From an uncultured bacterium (GTDB lineage: Bacteria; Omnitrophota; Gorgyraeia; Gorgyraeales; Gorgyraeaceae), in contig CAJVXD010000003.1 of assembly GCA_913009675.1 (NCBI GenBank), forward strand, positions 1 through 17,398: a stretch of 17,398 nucleotides of DNA, read 5' to 3'. Under the pieces are notes generated by a model. The model was not told where the DNA came from and searched no databases. It was given only the letters and a program-made list of their open reading frames with translations. Below, in pieces: positions 6,787 through 13,416 of this stretch. A program made the position numbers and the translations under genes. Each line of letters begins with the position of its first letter. Position 1 is the first letter of the stretch.

Positions 6787-9120
6787 ATGTTTAAGTTACC
6801 TGAAGAGGTAGATGAAGGTTTGAAGAGATATAGGGAATCTTTAGAGGAGAGTCGGGAAGGAAAGATTTCCCCTGCGCGCTTTAAAGGGATCCGTGTGCCG
6901 TGGGGGGTATATTCTCACAGGGGGGGTAAACCTTATATGGTGAGGGTAAGGGTCCCTGCAGGATGGATTACGGCCCCACAGATCAAGGCATTGGCCATTG
7001 CCTCCGAGAGGTACGGAGACGGGGTCTTACATATTACTACGAGACAGGATATCCAGATACATAACGTAAAGATAGGGGATACCGCAGAGGTTATGGACTA
7101 CCTGAAACACTTTGATCTATCCCCTCGGGGAGGAGGGGGTAATACTGTAAGAAATGTCATCGCCTGTCCCTACGCCGGAGTCTGCAGGGAAGAATTATTT
7201 GACGTAACCGGATATGCCCTCGCCGTCACAGAATACCTTCTCTCTCAGGAGGATTCCTTTAACCTGCCGCGGAAGTTAAAGATAGCCTTCTCCGGCTGCT
7301 CAAAGGATTGTGTCGGCGGCCTGGTCAACGACCTGGGGTTTTTTGCAGCACGCAAGGATAACGTAAAGGGGTTTAAGGTATTTATTGGAGGGGGGATGGG
7401 TGCTGATTCCAGGGTAGGGAGGTTGCTGGAAGAATTTATACCCGAAGATGAGACGGGCTTCTGCATAACGGCTGTGAAGAATGTTTTTTATAAGAAGGGG
7501 GAGAGGAAGAATAGATATCATAATAGGCTGAGATTTTTAATAGAAGACATAGGGCTGGAGGAGTTCAGGGGGTTTTATAGGGAAGAGCTAGAGAGTCTGA
7601 GAGAAACAAAACATATTATTTTGAGAAAGATAGACCTTCCCGGGATGGATACAGAAGAAGAAGGGATCCCGAAGGCAGGGAATGCGAGATACAGGGATTT
7701 TCTGGAATATAGTGTCCGTCCTCAGAAGCAGAAGGGTTTTTTGAGCGTAGGATTACGTATCCCGAGAGGAGACATATCCTCGAAAACCCTGCTTAAACTT
7801 GCAGGGCTGAAAAAGGACTTTCCGACTGTAGGATTCAGGACATCACAGAATCAAAACCTTATCCTTTCATGGGTTAGAGATAGAGAGCTTTACCTGTTGT
7901 TTTCGAAGTTGAATGATATCCTGGATGAGTTTTTGTATCCTGACACACTGCTCGATGTTGTTGCATGTAAAGGCGCTTCAACCTGTAACCTGGGTCTTTG
8001 TAATACCCCCGGCCTGGCAAAGGAGTTAGAGGGATTAATAAGAAAAGAATTTATCGGCAAAAAGGTATTTAGATACCTGGACATAAAGTTGAACGGTTGT
8101 CCGAATGCCTGCGGACATCAACCGATAGGAAAGCTCTCATTTTATGGACTGGCCAGAAAGGTAAATAATAGAGCAGTCCCTTTCTATAGATTCCATTTGG
8201 GCGGGAGAAAAGAGATGGAGCGTACCAAACTGGCTGAGGAAGCGGCTGTCATCCCTGCCAGGGCAGTGCCCGGGTTTTTAAAGGAGTTTTTGAAAAAATC
8301 CGAGAATAAGATCCGGGACGGGAGAGATGCCTACGGATTCCTTGATAACGATGCGAAGGATCTTGTCAGGGAGATCATGGAGAAATATAGTTATATCCCG
8401 TCTTATTCAGAGGATAAGGCATTTTACATAGACTGGGGCAAAGAGAAGGAATTTTCTCTGGCTGGCCTGGGGCCGGGTGAGTGCGGAGCAGGCATCATCG
8501 ATATGATAGAGTCGGATTTGAACGCCGCAAAAGCGGCCCTTGAAGGATCAGGACGTAATAATCTTGATACCGCGTTGATTAAAAGTGCGTTATTTTATTC
8601 TGCCAGGGCCCTTCTGGTGACGAGGGGTTCAGACCCGAAAAGCGAAAAGGATGTATTCGACAGCCTTAAAGAGAGATTTATAAAGGAAGGGATAGTTTCT
8701 CCTGTCTATAATGATATAGGAGCGATCTACGCGGGGGTTAAAGAAAAAGTAGATCCGGACGAGAGAAACAAGATATTTATATACGCAAAGGATTTCTCTG
8801 AACATATAAACCGGATTTATGAAAATATGGATTCCTCATTTAATTTTCCGGGGGAGAAGGTAGCCCCTGTTCAGGGAGGAGAAAAGAAAAGACAAGGGAC
8901 GAGCAATGTATTGGACCTGAAGGGCACGCCATGTCCTATAAATTACGTAAAGGCAAAGTTATTTTTGGAGGGGCTTGATTCAGGCGATGAGCTGGAGATA
9001 TTTCTTGACAGGGGAGAACCCATAGAGAATGTACCCAGGAGCCTGCGAGACGATGGGCATCAGATCTTGAAGATAGAGGACAGAAGTAAGTTTTACAGCG
9101 TCCTTGTAAAAAAGAAATGA
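6787..9120 (+). CDS. Siroheme sulfite/nitrite reductase-like protein with C-terminal TusA domain
   Basis: A 777-residue multidomain protein. Residues about 30-510 are two repeats of ferredoxin-like half domain plus siroheme/[4Fe-4S] domain. Repeat 1 has C127-x5-C133 and C171-x3-C175; repeat 2 has C394-x5-C400 and C438-x3-C442, with the same 37-residue gap. Residues about 515-690 are a helical segment (FSLAGLGPGECGAGIIDMIE, then ALFYSARALLVTRG) resembling HEPN-type bundles; that is an inference from pattern. Residues 707-777 are TusA-like, with LDLKGTPCPINY and sulfur-accepting Cys716. It probably reduces sulfite with ferredoxin-type electrons and passes sulfur to its own TusA domain; nitrite remains a possible substrate. 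The siroheme precursor genes are upstream and cysteine synthase is immediately before it, favouring sulfur assimilation. Confidence 0.88.
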   Translation: MFKLPEEVDEGLKRYRESLEESREGKISPARFKGIRVPWGVYSHRGGKPYMVRVRVPAGWITAPQIKALAIASERYGDGVLHITTRQDIQIHNVKIGDTAEVMDYLKHFDLSPRGGGGNTVRNVIACPYAGVCREELFDVTGYALAVTEYLLSQEDSFNLPRKLKIAFSGCSKDCVGGLVNDLGFFAARKDNVKGFKVFIGGGMGADSRVGRLLEEFIPEDETGFCITAVKNVFYKKGERKNRYHNRLRFLIEDIGLEEFRGFYREELESLRETKHIILRKIDLPGMDTEEEGIPKAGNARYRDFLEYSVRPQKQKGFLSVGLRIPRGDISSKTLLKLAGLKKDFPTVGFRTSQNQNLILSWVRDRELYLLFSKLNDILDEFLYPDTLLDVVACKGASTCNLGLCNTPGLAKELEGLIRKEFIGKKVFRYLDIKLNGCPNACGHQPIGKLSFYGLARKVNNRAVPFYRFHLGGRKEMERTKLAEEAAVIPARAVPGFLKEFLKKSENKIRDGRDAYGFLDNDAKDLVREIMEKYSYIPSYSEDKAFYIDWGKEKEFSLAGLGPGECGAGIIDMIESDLNAAKAALEGSGRNNLDTALIKSALFYSARALLVTRGSDPKSEKDVFDSLKERFIKEGIVSPVYNDIGAIYAGVKEKVDPDERNKIFIYAKDFSEHINRIYENMDSSFNFPGEKVAPVQGGEKKRQGTSNVLDLKGTPCPINYVKAKLFLEGLDSGDELEIFLDRGEPIENVPRSLRDDGHQILKIEDRSKFYSVLVKKK

Positions 9121-9130
9121 GAGGTGAAGA

Positions 9131-10369
9131 ATGAGTTTTGTAAAAGGATTAAGATGCAGAGAATGCGGGAGGAAATACCCTAAAGAGGCCTTATATGTGT
9201 GCGAGTACTGTTTTGGGCCGTTGGAGGTGGATTATGACTATGAGAAAATAAAAGAGAGACTCTCCAGGGAGACAATAGGATCAAGGCCGAAAAATCTCTG
9301 GCGCTACAGGGAGCTTTTACCTATAGATGGGGAGCCGACAGATGGACTTTACTCTGGATTTACTCCGCTGGTAAAAGCTGAAAATCTGGCCAGGGTCCTG
9401 GGGGTGGACGAGCTTTATATAAAGGATGATTCAGTAAATCACCCGACGCTTTCTTTTAAAGACAGGGTTGTGGCAGTAGCCCTGTCCAAGGCAAAGGAGT
9501 TTGGTTTTGACACAGTCGCCTGTGCATCGACAGGGAACCTGGCCAATTCCGTGGCAGCCCAATCAGCGATAGCAGGACTTGATAGGTATATCTTTATCCC
9601 TGCCGATCTTGAGCTTGGCAAGGTTATAGGTACCTTGATATATCACCCCACGCTTATAGCCGTAGAGGGTAACTATGATCAGGTGAATAGACTGTGTTCG
9701 GAGATAGCCGCCAGGTATAAATGGGCATTCGTCAATATAAATATACGCCCCTATTATGCCGAAGGTTCGAAGACGTTTGGGTATGAGATAATAGAGCAAT
9801 TTGGATGGAAGGCCCCGTCGCATATAATCGTGCCATGCGCAGGCGGCTCTCTTATTACAAAGATATGGAAGGGCATAAAAGAATTACGGGATATCGGCTT
9901 GATTGATAAATTTGAGACGAAGATCTATGCGGCTCAGGCAAGCGGATGTGCACCTATAGTAACTGCTATAAAAGAAGATTCCGATATAATCAAGCCTGTT
10001 AAACCTCAGACCATAGCCAAGTCTCTTGCCATAGGGAATCCTGCTGATGGTGTATATGCTGCAGGCGTTGTGAGAGAATCAGGCGGCACGGCAGAGGACG
10101 TTACAGATAGAGAGATAGTGGAGGCGATCAAGCTCCTGGCTTTTACCGAAGGTATTTTTACGGAGACTGCCGGTGGCGTAACCATGGCTACTGCAAAGAA
10201 ACTCATAGAGCAGAAAAAGATTCCAAGGGATGAATCTATAGTTATATGTATAACAGGCAATGGACTAAAGACGCAGGAGGCAGTGAGTGGAGAGATAGGA
10301 AAGGCTGTAAAGATAAGGCCTAACGTAGCCTCATTTGAAGAACATGTTAAGATAAAAGAGAGGAGGTAG
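9131..10369 (+). CDS. thrC: Threonine synthase-like PLP enzyme
   Basis: A 412-residue PLP-dependent lyase of the threonine synthase family, which converts O-phosphohomoserine to threonine. The N-terminus carries a zinc-ribbon-like pair (C9-x2-C12 and C24-x2-C27). The PLP lysine is Lys110 in TLSFKDR; CASTGNLANSVAAQ is the substrate/PLP loop and PCAGGSL the phosphate loop. GAGAGGTGAAG before the ATG is a plausible ribosome binding site. The odd point is the setting: it lies between a sulfite-reductase/TusA fusion and a CysO/MoaD-MoeB-NIL set, with no other threonine gene nearby. An alternative role is sulfhydrylation of phosphohomoserine to homocysteine using carrier-bound sulfur. That is inference; family membership is secure, substrate is not. 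Confidence 0.85.
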   Translation: MSFVKGLRCRECGRKYPKEALYVCEYCFGPLEVDYDYEKIKERLSRETIGSRPKNLWRYRELLPIDGEPTDGLYSGFTPLVKAENLARVLGVDELYIKDDSVNHPTLSFKDRVVAVALSKAKEFGFDTVACASTGNLANSVAAQSAIAGLDRYIFIPADLELGKVIGTLIYHPTLIAVEGNYDQVNRLCSEIAARYKWAFVNINIRPYYAEGSKTFGYEIIEQFGWKAPSHIIVPCAGGSLITKIWKGIKELRDIGLIDKFETKIYAAQASGCAPIVTAIKEDSDIIKPVKPQTIAKSLAIGNPADGVYAAGVVRESGGTAEDVTDREIVEAIKLLAFTEGIFTETAGGVTMATAKKLIEQKKIPRDESIVICITGNGLKTQEAVSGEIGKAVKIRPNVASFEEHVKIKERR

Positions 10370-10372
10370 GGA

Positions 10373-10654
10373 ATGGCTGTAAAGATAAAGATACCAACCC
10401 CGTTACAGAAGCTTACCGGCAACAAGGCAGAATTTATCTCCGAGGGTGGAAACATAAGGGAGCTCATTGAAAATCTTGAAAAGGAATATCCCGGACTCAA
10501 AGAAAGACTTTACGACAAGGAAGGGAAACTCCGCAGGTTTATCAATATTTACGTAAACGAGGAAGATGTGCGTTTTTTACAAAGGGACGCAACGCCTCTT
10601 AAAGACGGAGACGAGGTTTCTATCATACCGGCTATCGCTGGAGGTGGGAAATGA
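10373..10654 (+). CDS. CysO/MoaD-like ubiquitin-fold sulfur carrier
   Basis: A 93-residue beta-grasp carrier. The block RRFINIYVNEEDVRF and the ending SIIPAIAGG closely resemble mycobacterial CysO and the archaeal/bacterial MoaD-like small modifiers. Such proteins are adenylated and thiocarboxylated at the terminal glycine and then donate sulfur. Here the chain does not stop at GG but continues to GGGK, so a trimming step, or acceptance of a non-standard end, would be needed. No JAMM-type protease is seen in the window. The ribosome binding site is embedded in the last codons of thrC (AGGAGG), and the stop overlaps the start of the activating enzyme by 4 bp, strongly suggesting a functional pair. 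Confidence 0.9.
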   Translation: MAVKIKIPTPLQKLTGNKAEFISEGGNIRELIENLEKEYPGLKERLYDKEGKLRRFINIYVNEEDVRFLQRDATPLKDGDEVSIIPAIAGGGK

Positions 10655-11481
10655 AGCTGACAGACGAACAGATTGAACGCTATTCCAGACAGATTATTCT
10701 GCCTGATGTAGGAGGAAAGGGCCAGGAAAAACTTTTAAAGGGCAGTGTGTTGATTATAGGCGCAGGTGGGTTAGGTTCACCAGCAGCGCTCTATCTTGCC
10801 TGTGCCGGAGTCGGGAAAATTGGTATCGTAGATTCAGATAAGGTGGAGTTAAATAATCTTCAGAGACAGATCCTGCACTCTACGGATGATGTAGGGCGTC
10901 CAAAGTCAGAATCTGCAAAAGAAAGGCTCAATAATATCAATGGAGACGTAGAAGTCGTCCCTTATCACACGAGGATAACTTCAAAGAATATACTGGATAT
11001 AATAAAGGGTTATGATATTATTGTAGACGGGTCTGATAACTTCCCTACGAGATACCTGGTGAACGATGCCTGCGTTATTTCAAAGAAACCCTTATCGCAC
11101 GGCGGGATATTCAGGTTTGACGGACAGGCAATAACAATCCTGCCCGGAGAAAGCGCATGCTACAGATGTCTTTTCCATGAACCTCCTCCTCCTGGTCTTG
11201 TCCCGAGTTGTCAGGAGGCGGGGATACTCGGAGCAGTTGCCGGTATAATAGGGGTCATACAGGCAAACGAGGCCCTGAAATATATCCTCGGCATAGGGGA
11301 GCTGTTAACAGGAAGCCTGCTGGTCTTTAATGCGCTGGATTCCAGTTTCAGGAAGGTCAAGGTGCCGATGAATCCGGATTGCCCTGTTTGCGGTAAAAAC
11401 CCTGCCATAACAGAGTTGATAGATTATGAAGAATTTTGTCAAGTGAGGCCCAGGCCCGCCGTAGACGGGTCTGATAGATGA
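10651..11481 (+). CDS. moeB: MoeB/ThiF-type carrier-activating adenylyltransferase
   Basis: E1-like enzyme of 276 residues that adenylates the C-terminal glycine of a sulfur carrier. The ATP-binding loop is GAGGLGSP (37-44), followed by DSDKVELNNLQRQ, with catalytic Asp129 in GSDNFPTRYLVND. Structural zinc is predicted at CYRC (170-173) and CPVCG near the C-terminus. A cysteine, Cys187 in PSCQEAGILG, sits where many E1-like proteins have their active-site cysteine. There is no C-terminal rhodanese domain, so sulfur must come from another donor; the TusA domain encoded upstream is a candidate. The ATGA overlap with the carrier gene argues that the carrier is its substrate. Molybdopterin synthesis is the alternative role, but no other moa/moe genes are present. 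Confidence 0.92.
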   Translation: MKLTDEQIERYSRQIILPDVGGKGQEKLLKGSVLIIGAGGLGSPAALYLACAGVGKIGIVDSDKVELNNLQRQILHSTDDVGRPKSESAKERLNNINGDVEVVPYHTRITSKNILDIIKGYDIIVDGSDNFPTRYLVNDACVISKKPLSHGGIFRFDGQAITILPGESACYRCLFHEPPPPGLVPSCQEAGILGAVAGIIGVIQANEALKYILGIGELLTGSLLVFNALDSSFRKVKVPMNPDCPVCGKNPAITELIDYEEFCQVRPRPAVDGSDR

Positions 11482-11524
11482 ACCTGACCCCTAAAATTGT
11501 CTGTTCATTAAAAGGAGGTAAAAA

Positions 11525-11764
11525 ATGCCAAGGGTAATGCTGCACCTTATTTTTTCACAGGATATGATTAAGGAGCCTGTTATATACACCATGGCCAGGG
11601 AGTACGATGTGATTCCCAATATCCGGAGGGCAAAGGTTACCGAAGAGATAGGAGAGGTGACCCTGGAACTGAGCGGTACGGAAGAGGCCCTGGAAAAAGG
11701 CAGGAGATATCTGGAGGAGAAGGGCGTTAAGGTCGAGCCTGTGGTCGGGGACATAATAGAATAA
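11525..11764 (+). CDS. NIL-domain protein
   Basis: A stand-alone NIL domain of 79 residues (MPRVMLHLIF, EPVIYTMAREYDVIPNIRRAKV, then an EIGEVTLELSG strand) with no ferredoxin segment or transporter domain attached. NIL domains are found at the C-terminus of methionine ABC transporter ATPases and fused to ferredoxin in an archaeal protein implicated in homocysteine formation, so the family is tied to sulfur amino acids. A strong AGGAGG (11513-11518) precedes the ATG. It is the last gene before a terminator, so it belongs to the sulfur operon. It may bind a sulfur amino acid or mediate protein contacts; the exact role is unknown. Confidence 0.87.
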   Translation: MPRVMLHLIFSQDMIKEPVIYTMAREYDVIPNIRRAKVTEEIGEVTLELSGTEEALEKGRRYLEEKGVKVEPVVGDIIE

Positions 11765-11797
11765 TACAGAGTTTATAACAGGGGTGGATGTTGTTTC

Positions 11798-11830
11798 AAG
11801 GGGCAGGTTTAGTCTGCCCCTTTGTCTTTT
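11798..11830 (+). terminator. Rho-independent terminator of the sulfur operon
   Basis: A perfect 9-bp stem, AAGGGGCAG with CTGCCCCTT, has a 7-base loop and is followed by TGTCTTTT. It lies 34 bases after the NIL gene stop and just before the Rrf2 promoter, so it separates the two operons. It is the only convincing terminator I see in the window. Confidence 0.88.
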
Positions 11831-11840
11831 AAAAAATCTC

Positions 11841-11869
11841 TTGACACCACTCTTTAATGATACTAAAAT
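11841..11869 (+). promoter_or_regulatory. Sigma-70 promoter for the Rrf2 operon
   Basis: A consensus TTGACA (11841-11846) is followed after exactly 17 bases by TAAAAT (11864-11869), one mismatch from TATAAT. The -10 lies in the centre of a long inverted repeat, so a bound regulator would block polymerase. The start codon is 26 bases downstream. Confidence 0.82.
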
Positions 11870-11883
11870 AGTATCATTAAAGA
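11851..11883. promoter_or_regulatory. Perfect 15-bp inverted repeat, probable Rrf2 operator
   Basis: The arms TCTTTAATGATACTA and TAGTATCATTAAAGA are exact reverse complements separated by AAA. The repeat covers the -10 box and the start-site region of the Rrf2 gene. The position and dyad symmetry suit autoregulation by the dimeric Rrf2 protein encoded directly downstream. The ATACT-N-AGTAT core resembles the general form of Rrf2-family sites; the binding protein is inferred. Confidence 0.82.
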
Positions 11884-11894
11884 AAGGATGGTGC

Positions 11895-12302
11895 ATGAAT
11901 TTTATATCACGGGATACTGACTATGGCATAAGGGCCTTGCTTTGTATGGCAGATGCAGATAGAAAGAAAAAAAAGAAGATCGCTACCGTAGGTGAGATTG
12001 TTGAAAAAGAAGATCTACCCGAGAGGTTCTTAAGGAGGGTACTTCAAAGGCTGGCCAAAAAAGGCATTCTCCGCTCCTACAAAGGGAAAGACGGCGGATT
12101 TTCCTTTCGGAAATTACCCGATGAGATCACCTTGACGGATATTATAGAGGTCTTGCAGGGAAAGATAGACCTTACCAACTGCGTCCTCAAGGGCAAGATT
12201 TGCCCGGGTATAAAAAAGTGCGTGCTGAGAAAGAAATTAAAGGACATAGGACGCTTACTAAATAAAGAATTTAAAGGGATAACGATAGCATCGTTATCTT
12301 AG
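11895..12302 (+). CDS. Rrf2-family transcriptional regulator with cysteine triad
   Basis: A 135-residue winged-helix regulator. I use the ATG at 11895 (MNFISRDTDYGIRALL, the typical Rrf2 beginning, preceded by AAAGGATG), not the upstream in-frame ATG at 11784, which would put the terminator and promoter inside the gene. The helix-turn-helix and wing (about 10-72) include DLPERFLRRVLQRLAKKGILRSYKGKDGGF. Three cysteines, C96-x6-C103-x5-C109, sit where IscR/NsrR-like members bind an iron-sulfur cluster, so it may sense NO, O2 or redox state. IscR itself has x5/x5 spacing, so this triad is slightly different. It heads an operon of NO and oxidative defence genes. A run of eight A near 11970 encodes part of a lysine stretch and is a possible slippage site. 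Confidence 0.92.
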   Translation: MNFISRDTDYGIRALLCMADADRKKKKKIATVGEIVEKEDLPERFLRRVLQRLAKKGILRSYKGKDGGFSFRKLPDEITLTDIIEVLQGKIDLTNCVLKGKICPGIKKCVLRKKLKDIGRLLNKEFKGITIASLS

Positions 12303-12314
12303 AGGGTCACTGTT

Positions 12315-13088
12315 ATGGCAAAACGAAAGATAGTAAAGATAGATGAAGAAAGATGCACCGGGTGTGGGCTCTGTATACCTAATTGTCCTGAAGGCGCCCT
12401 TCAGATTATAGAGGGCAAGGCCAGGCTTGTTAAGGAGATATACTGTGATGGTCTTGGGGTCTGTCTTGGCCGTTGCCCGGAAGGGGCTATAACCATAGAA
12501 GAAAGAGAGGCCGTTCTATTTAACGAGAAGGCAACAGAAAGACATCTTGAAGACCTGAAGAAAAAAGAGGCGGCAAAGAAAGATCTGGCGTGCGGGTGCC
12601 CGGGAACAGCAGCCAGGATGTTGAAGGCTCCGGGCTTCCCTCGGCTTCGCTTCCCTCGTTGCACTCGGGATTTCGCGGGACAGGCAGGGCTGAAGGCCGG
12701 GGGGAAGAAAAAGAGTAAGTCAGAACTGATAAACTGGCCGGTTCAATTGATGTTAGTGCCTGTAGAGGCGCCGTATTTAAAGGAGGCGGATTTATTGATT
12801 GCGGCGGACTGCGTGGCATTTTCCTATCCTGATTTCCACCAGGATTTTCTTCAAGGCAAGGCGCTGGTTATAGGTTGTCCGAAGCTTGATGCAGCTACGA
12901 TATACGAGGACAAACTTGCAGAGATTATGAAACATAACAATATAAAAAGTATTACCGTTATGCATATGGAAGTGCCATGTTGTTTCGGCCTTAACCAGAT
13001 AGTCGGCGAGGCGATGAGATTGTCCGGTAAGAATATCTCCTTGAAGGAAATTACCGTTGGCATCAAGGGGGATATAAAGGAGAATTAG
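12315..13088 (+). CDS. 4Fe-4S ferredoxin-domain protein with cysteine-rich C-terminal region
   Basis: A 257-residue protein. Residues 1-62 are a bacterial ferredoxin-like module. The first motif is complete (C14-x2-C17-x2-C20-x3-C24-P); the second, YCDGLGVCLGRCPEG, has C44, C50 and C54 only, so one usual ligand position is absent. A charged linker leads to LACGCPG (C93, C95). Residues about 140-257 form a separate domain with AADCVAFSYPDFHQDF, VIGCPKLD and MEVPCCFG (C222, C223), as seen in 4Fe-4S proteins encoded next to hybrid cluster protein in anaerobes. Probably an electron-transfer or cluster protein serving Hcp; the exact reaction is unknown. Residues about 104-126 are encoded by an inserted repeat-like sequence. 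It lies 12 bases after the Rrf2 gene. Confidence 0.85.
   Translation: MAKRKIVKIDEERCTGCGLCIPNCPEGALQIIEGKARLVKEIYCDGLGVCLGRCPEGAITIEEREAVLFNEKATERHLEDLKKKEAAKKDLACGCPGTAARMLKAPGFPRLRFPRCTRDFAGQAGLKAGGKKKSKSELINWPVQLMLVPVEAPYLKEADLLIAADCVAFSYPDFHQDFLQGKALVIGCPKLDAATIYEDKLAEIMKHNNIKSITVMHMEVPCCFGLNQIVGEAMRLSGKNISLKEITVGIKGDIKEN
12630..12671 (+). repeat. Repeat-like insertion inside the ferredoxin gene
   Basis: This segment contains CCCTCGT (12653-12659) and, shortly after, ACTCGGGAT (12663-12671), the same two blocks in the same order as in the hcp leader at 13367-13395. It codes for a proline/arginine-rich peptide (about GFPRLRFPRCTRDF) unlike the rest of the protein, between ARML and LKAGGKKK. 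It looks like a small mobile or palindromic repeat inserted in frame in a tolerant linker. Confidence 0.6.
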
Positions 13089-13089
13089 G

Positions 13090-13338
13090 ATGGTTTTTTT
13101 TGAGGGGTGCCCGGGTTCGAAGAGGATACGTGAACCTTTTCCCGAGACGATAAAATGCAGATGCGGAGAGGATATAGAGATTTGGTCTGATGAGATTGAG
13201 ACAGTGTGCCCGCATTGCGGAAAAAAAGCCAGTCGCAGCATGCCGCAATCCTGCCTCGACTGGTGCAAAATGGCCAAAGAATGCATAGGCCCGGGGAAAT
13301 ATACAAAATACACAAAACACAGAGATGTTCGGGGTTAA
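13090..13338 (+). CDS. Small cysteine-rich zinc-ribbon-like protein
   Basis: An 82-residue protein with eight cysteines: C7; C23-x-C25 (IKCRCGEDIEI); C40-x2-C43 (CPHCGKK); and C55, C59, C65 in SCLDWCKMAKECIG. The central pair of motifs is zinc-ribbon or rubredoxin-like; the C-terminal group could hold another metal. The start follows GGAGAATTAGG at the end of the preceding gene, one base after its stop codon, so the two are co-translated. The last dozen residues (KYTKYTKHRDVRG) look low-complexity and may be a drifted tail. I do not know its function; its position between the ferredoxin-like gene and hcp suggests a partner in the same redox system. Confidence 0.78.
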   Translation: MVFFEGCPGSKRIREPFPETIKCRCGEDIEIWSDEIETVCPHCGKKASRSMPQSCLDWCKMAKECIGPGKYTKYTKHRDVRG

Positions 13339-13366
13339 ACCTCGGACAAATAAGCGGGCAGGAGGC

Positions 13367-13416
13367 CCCTCGTCCACCTCAGGCGGACTCGGGATCAAAT
13401 TTTGCTTCGCAAAATT
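13367..13416 (+). repeat. Hairpin-rich repeat in the hcp leader
   Basis: CCCTCGT (13367-13373) and ACTCGGGAT (13387-13395) flank a small hairpin, GTCCACC with GGCGGAC (13372-13388, one mismatch). A second, perfect hairpin follows: AATTTTGC, loop TTC, GCAAAATT (13398-13416). The hcp ribosome binding site begins immediately afterwards (GGGAGG, 13418-13423). The first part matches the element inside the ferredoxin gene. The second stem has no T tract, so it is more likely a repeat or translation/stability element than a terminator. Confidence 0.65.

Noticed and set aside
11784..11894. N-terminal extension of the Rrf2 gene to an upstream ATG
   Set aside because: It would place the terminator, promoter and operator inside the coding region, and Rrf2 homology begins at the ATG at 11895.
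12792..13313. Antisense reading frame of 173 codons spanning the ferredoxin and zinc-ribbon genes
   Set aside because: Both overlapped plus-strand genes have conserved cysteine motifs; the antisense product has no recognisable motif and no ribosome binding site.
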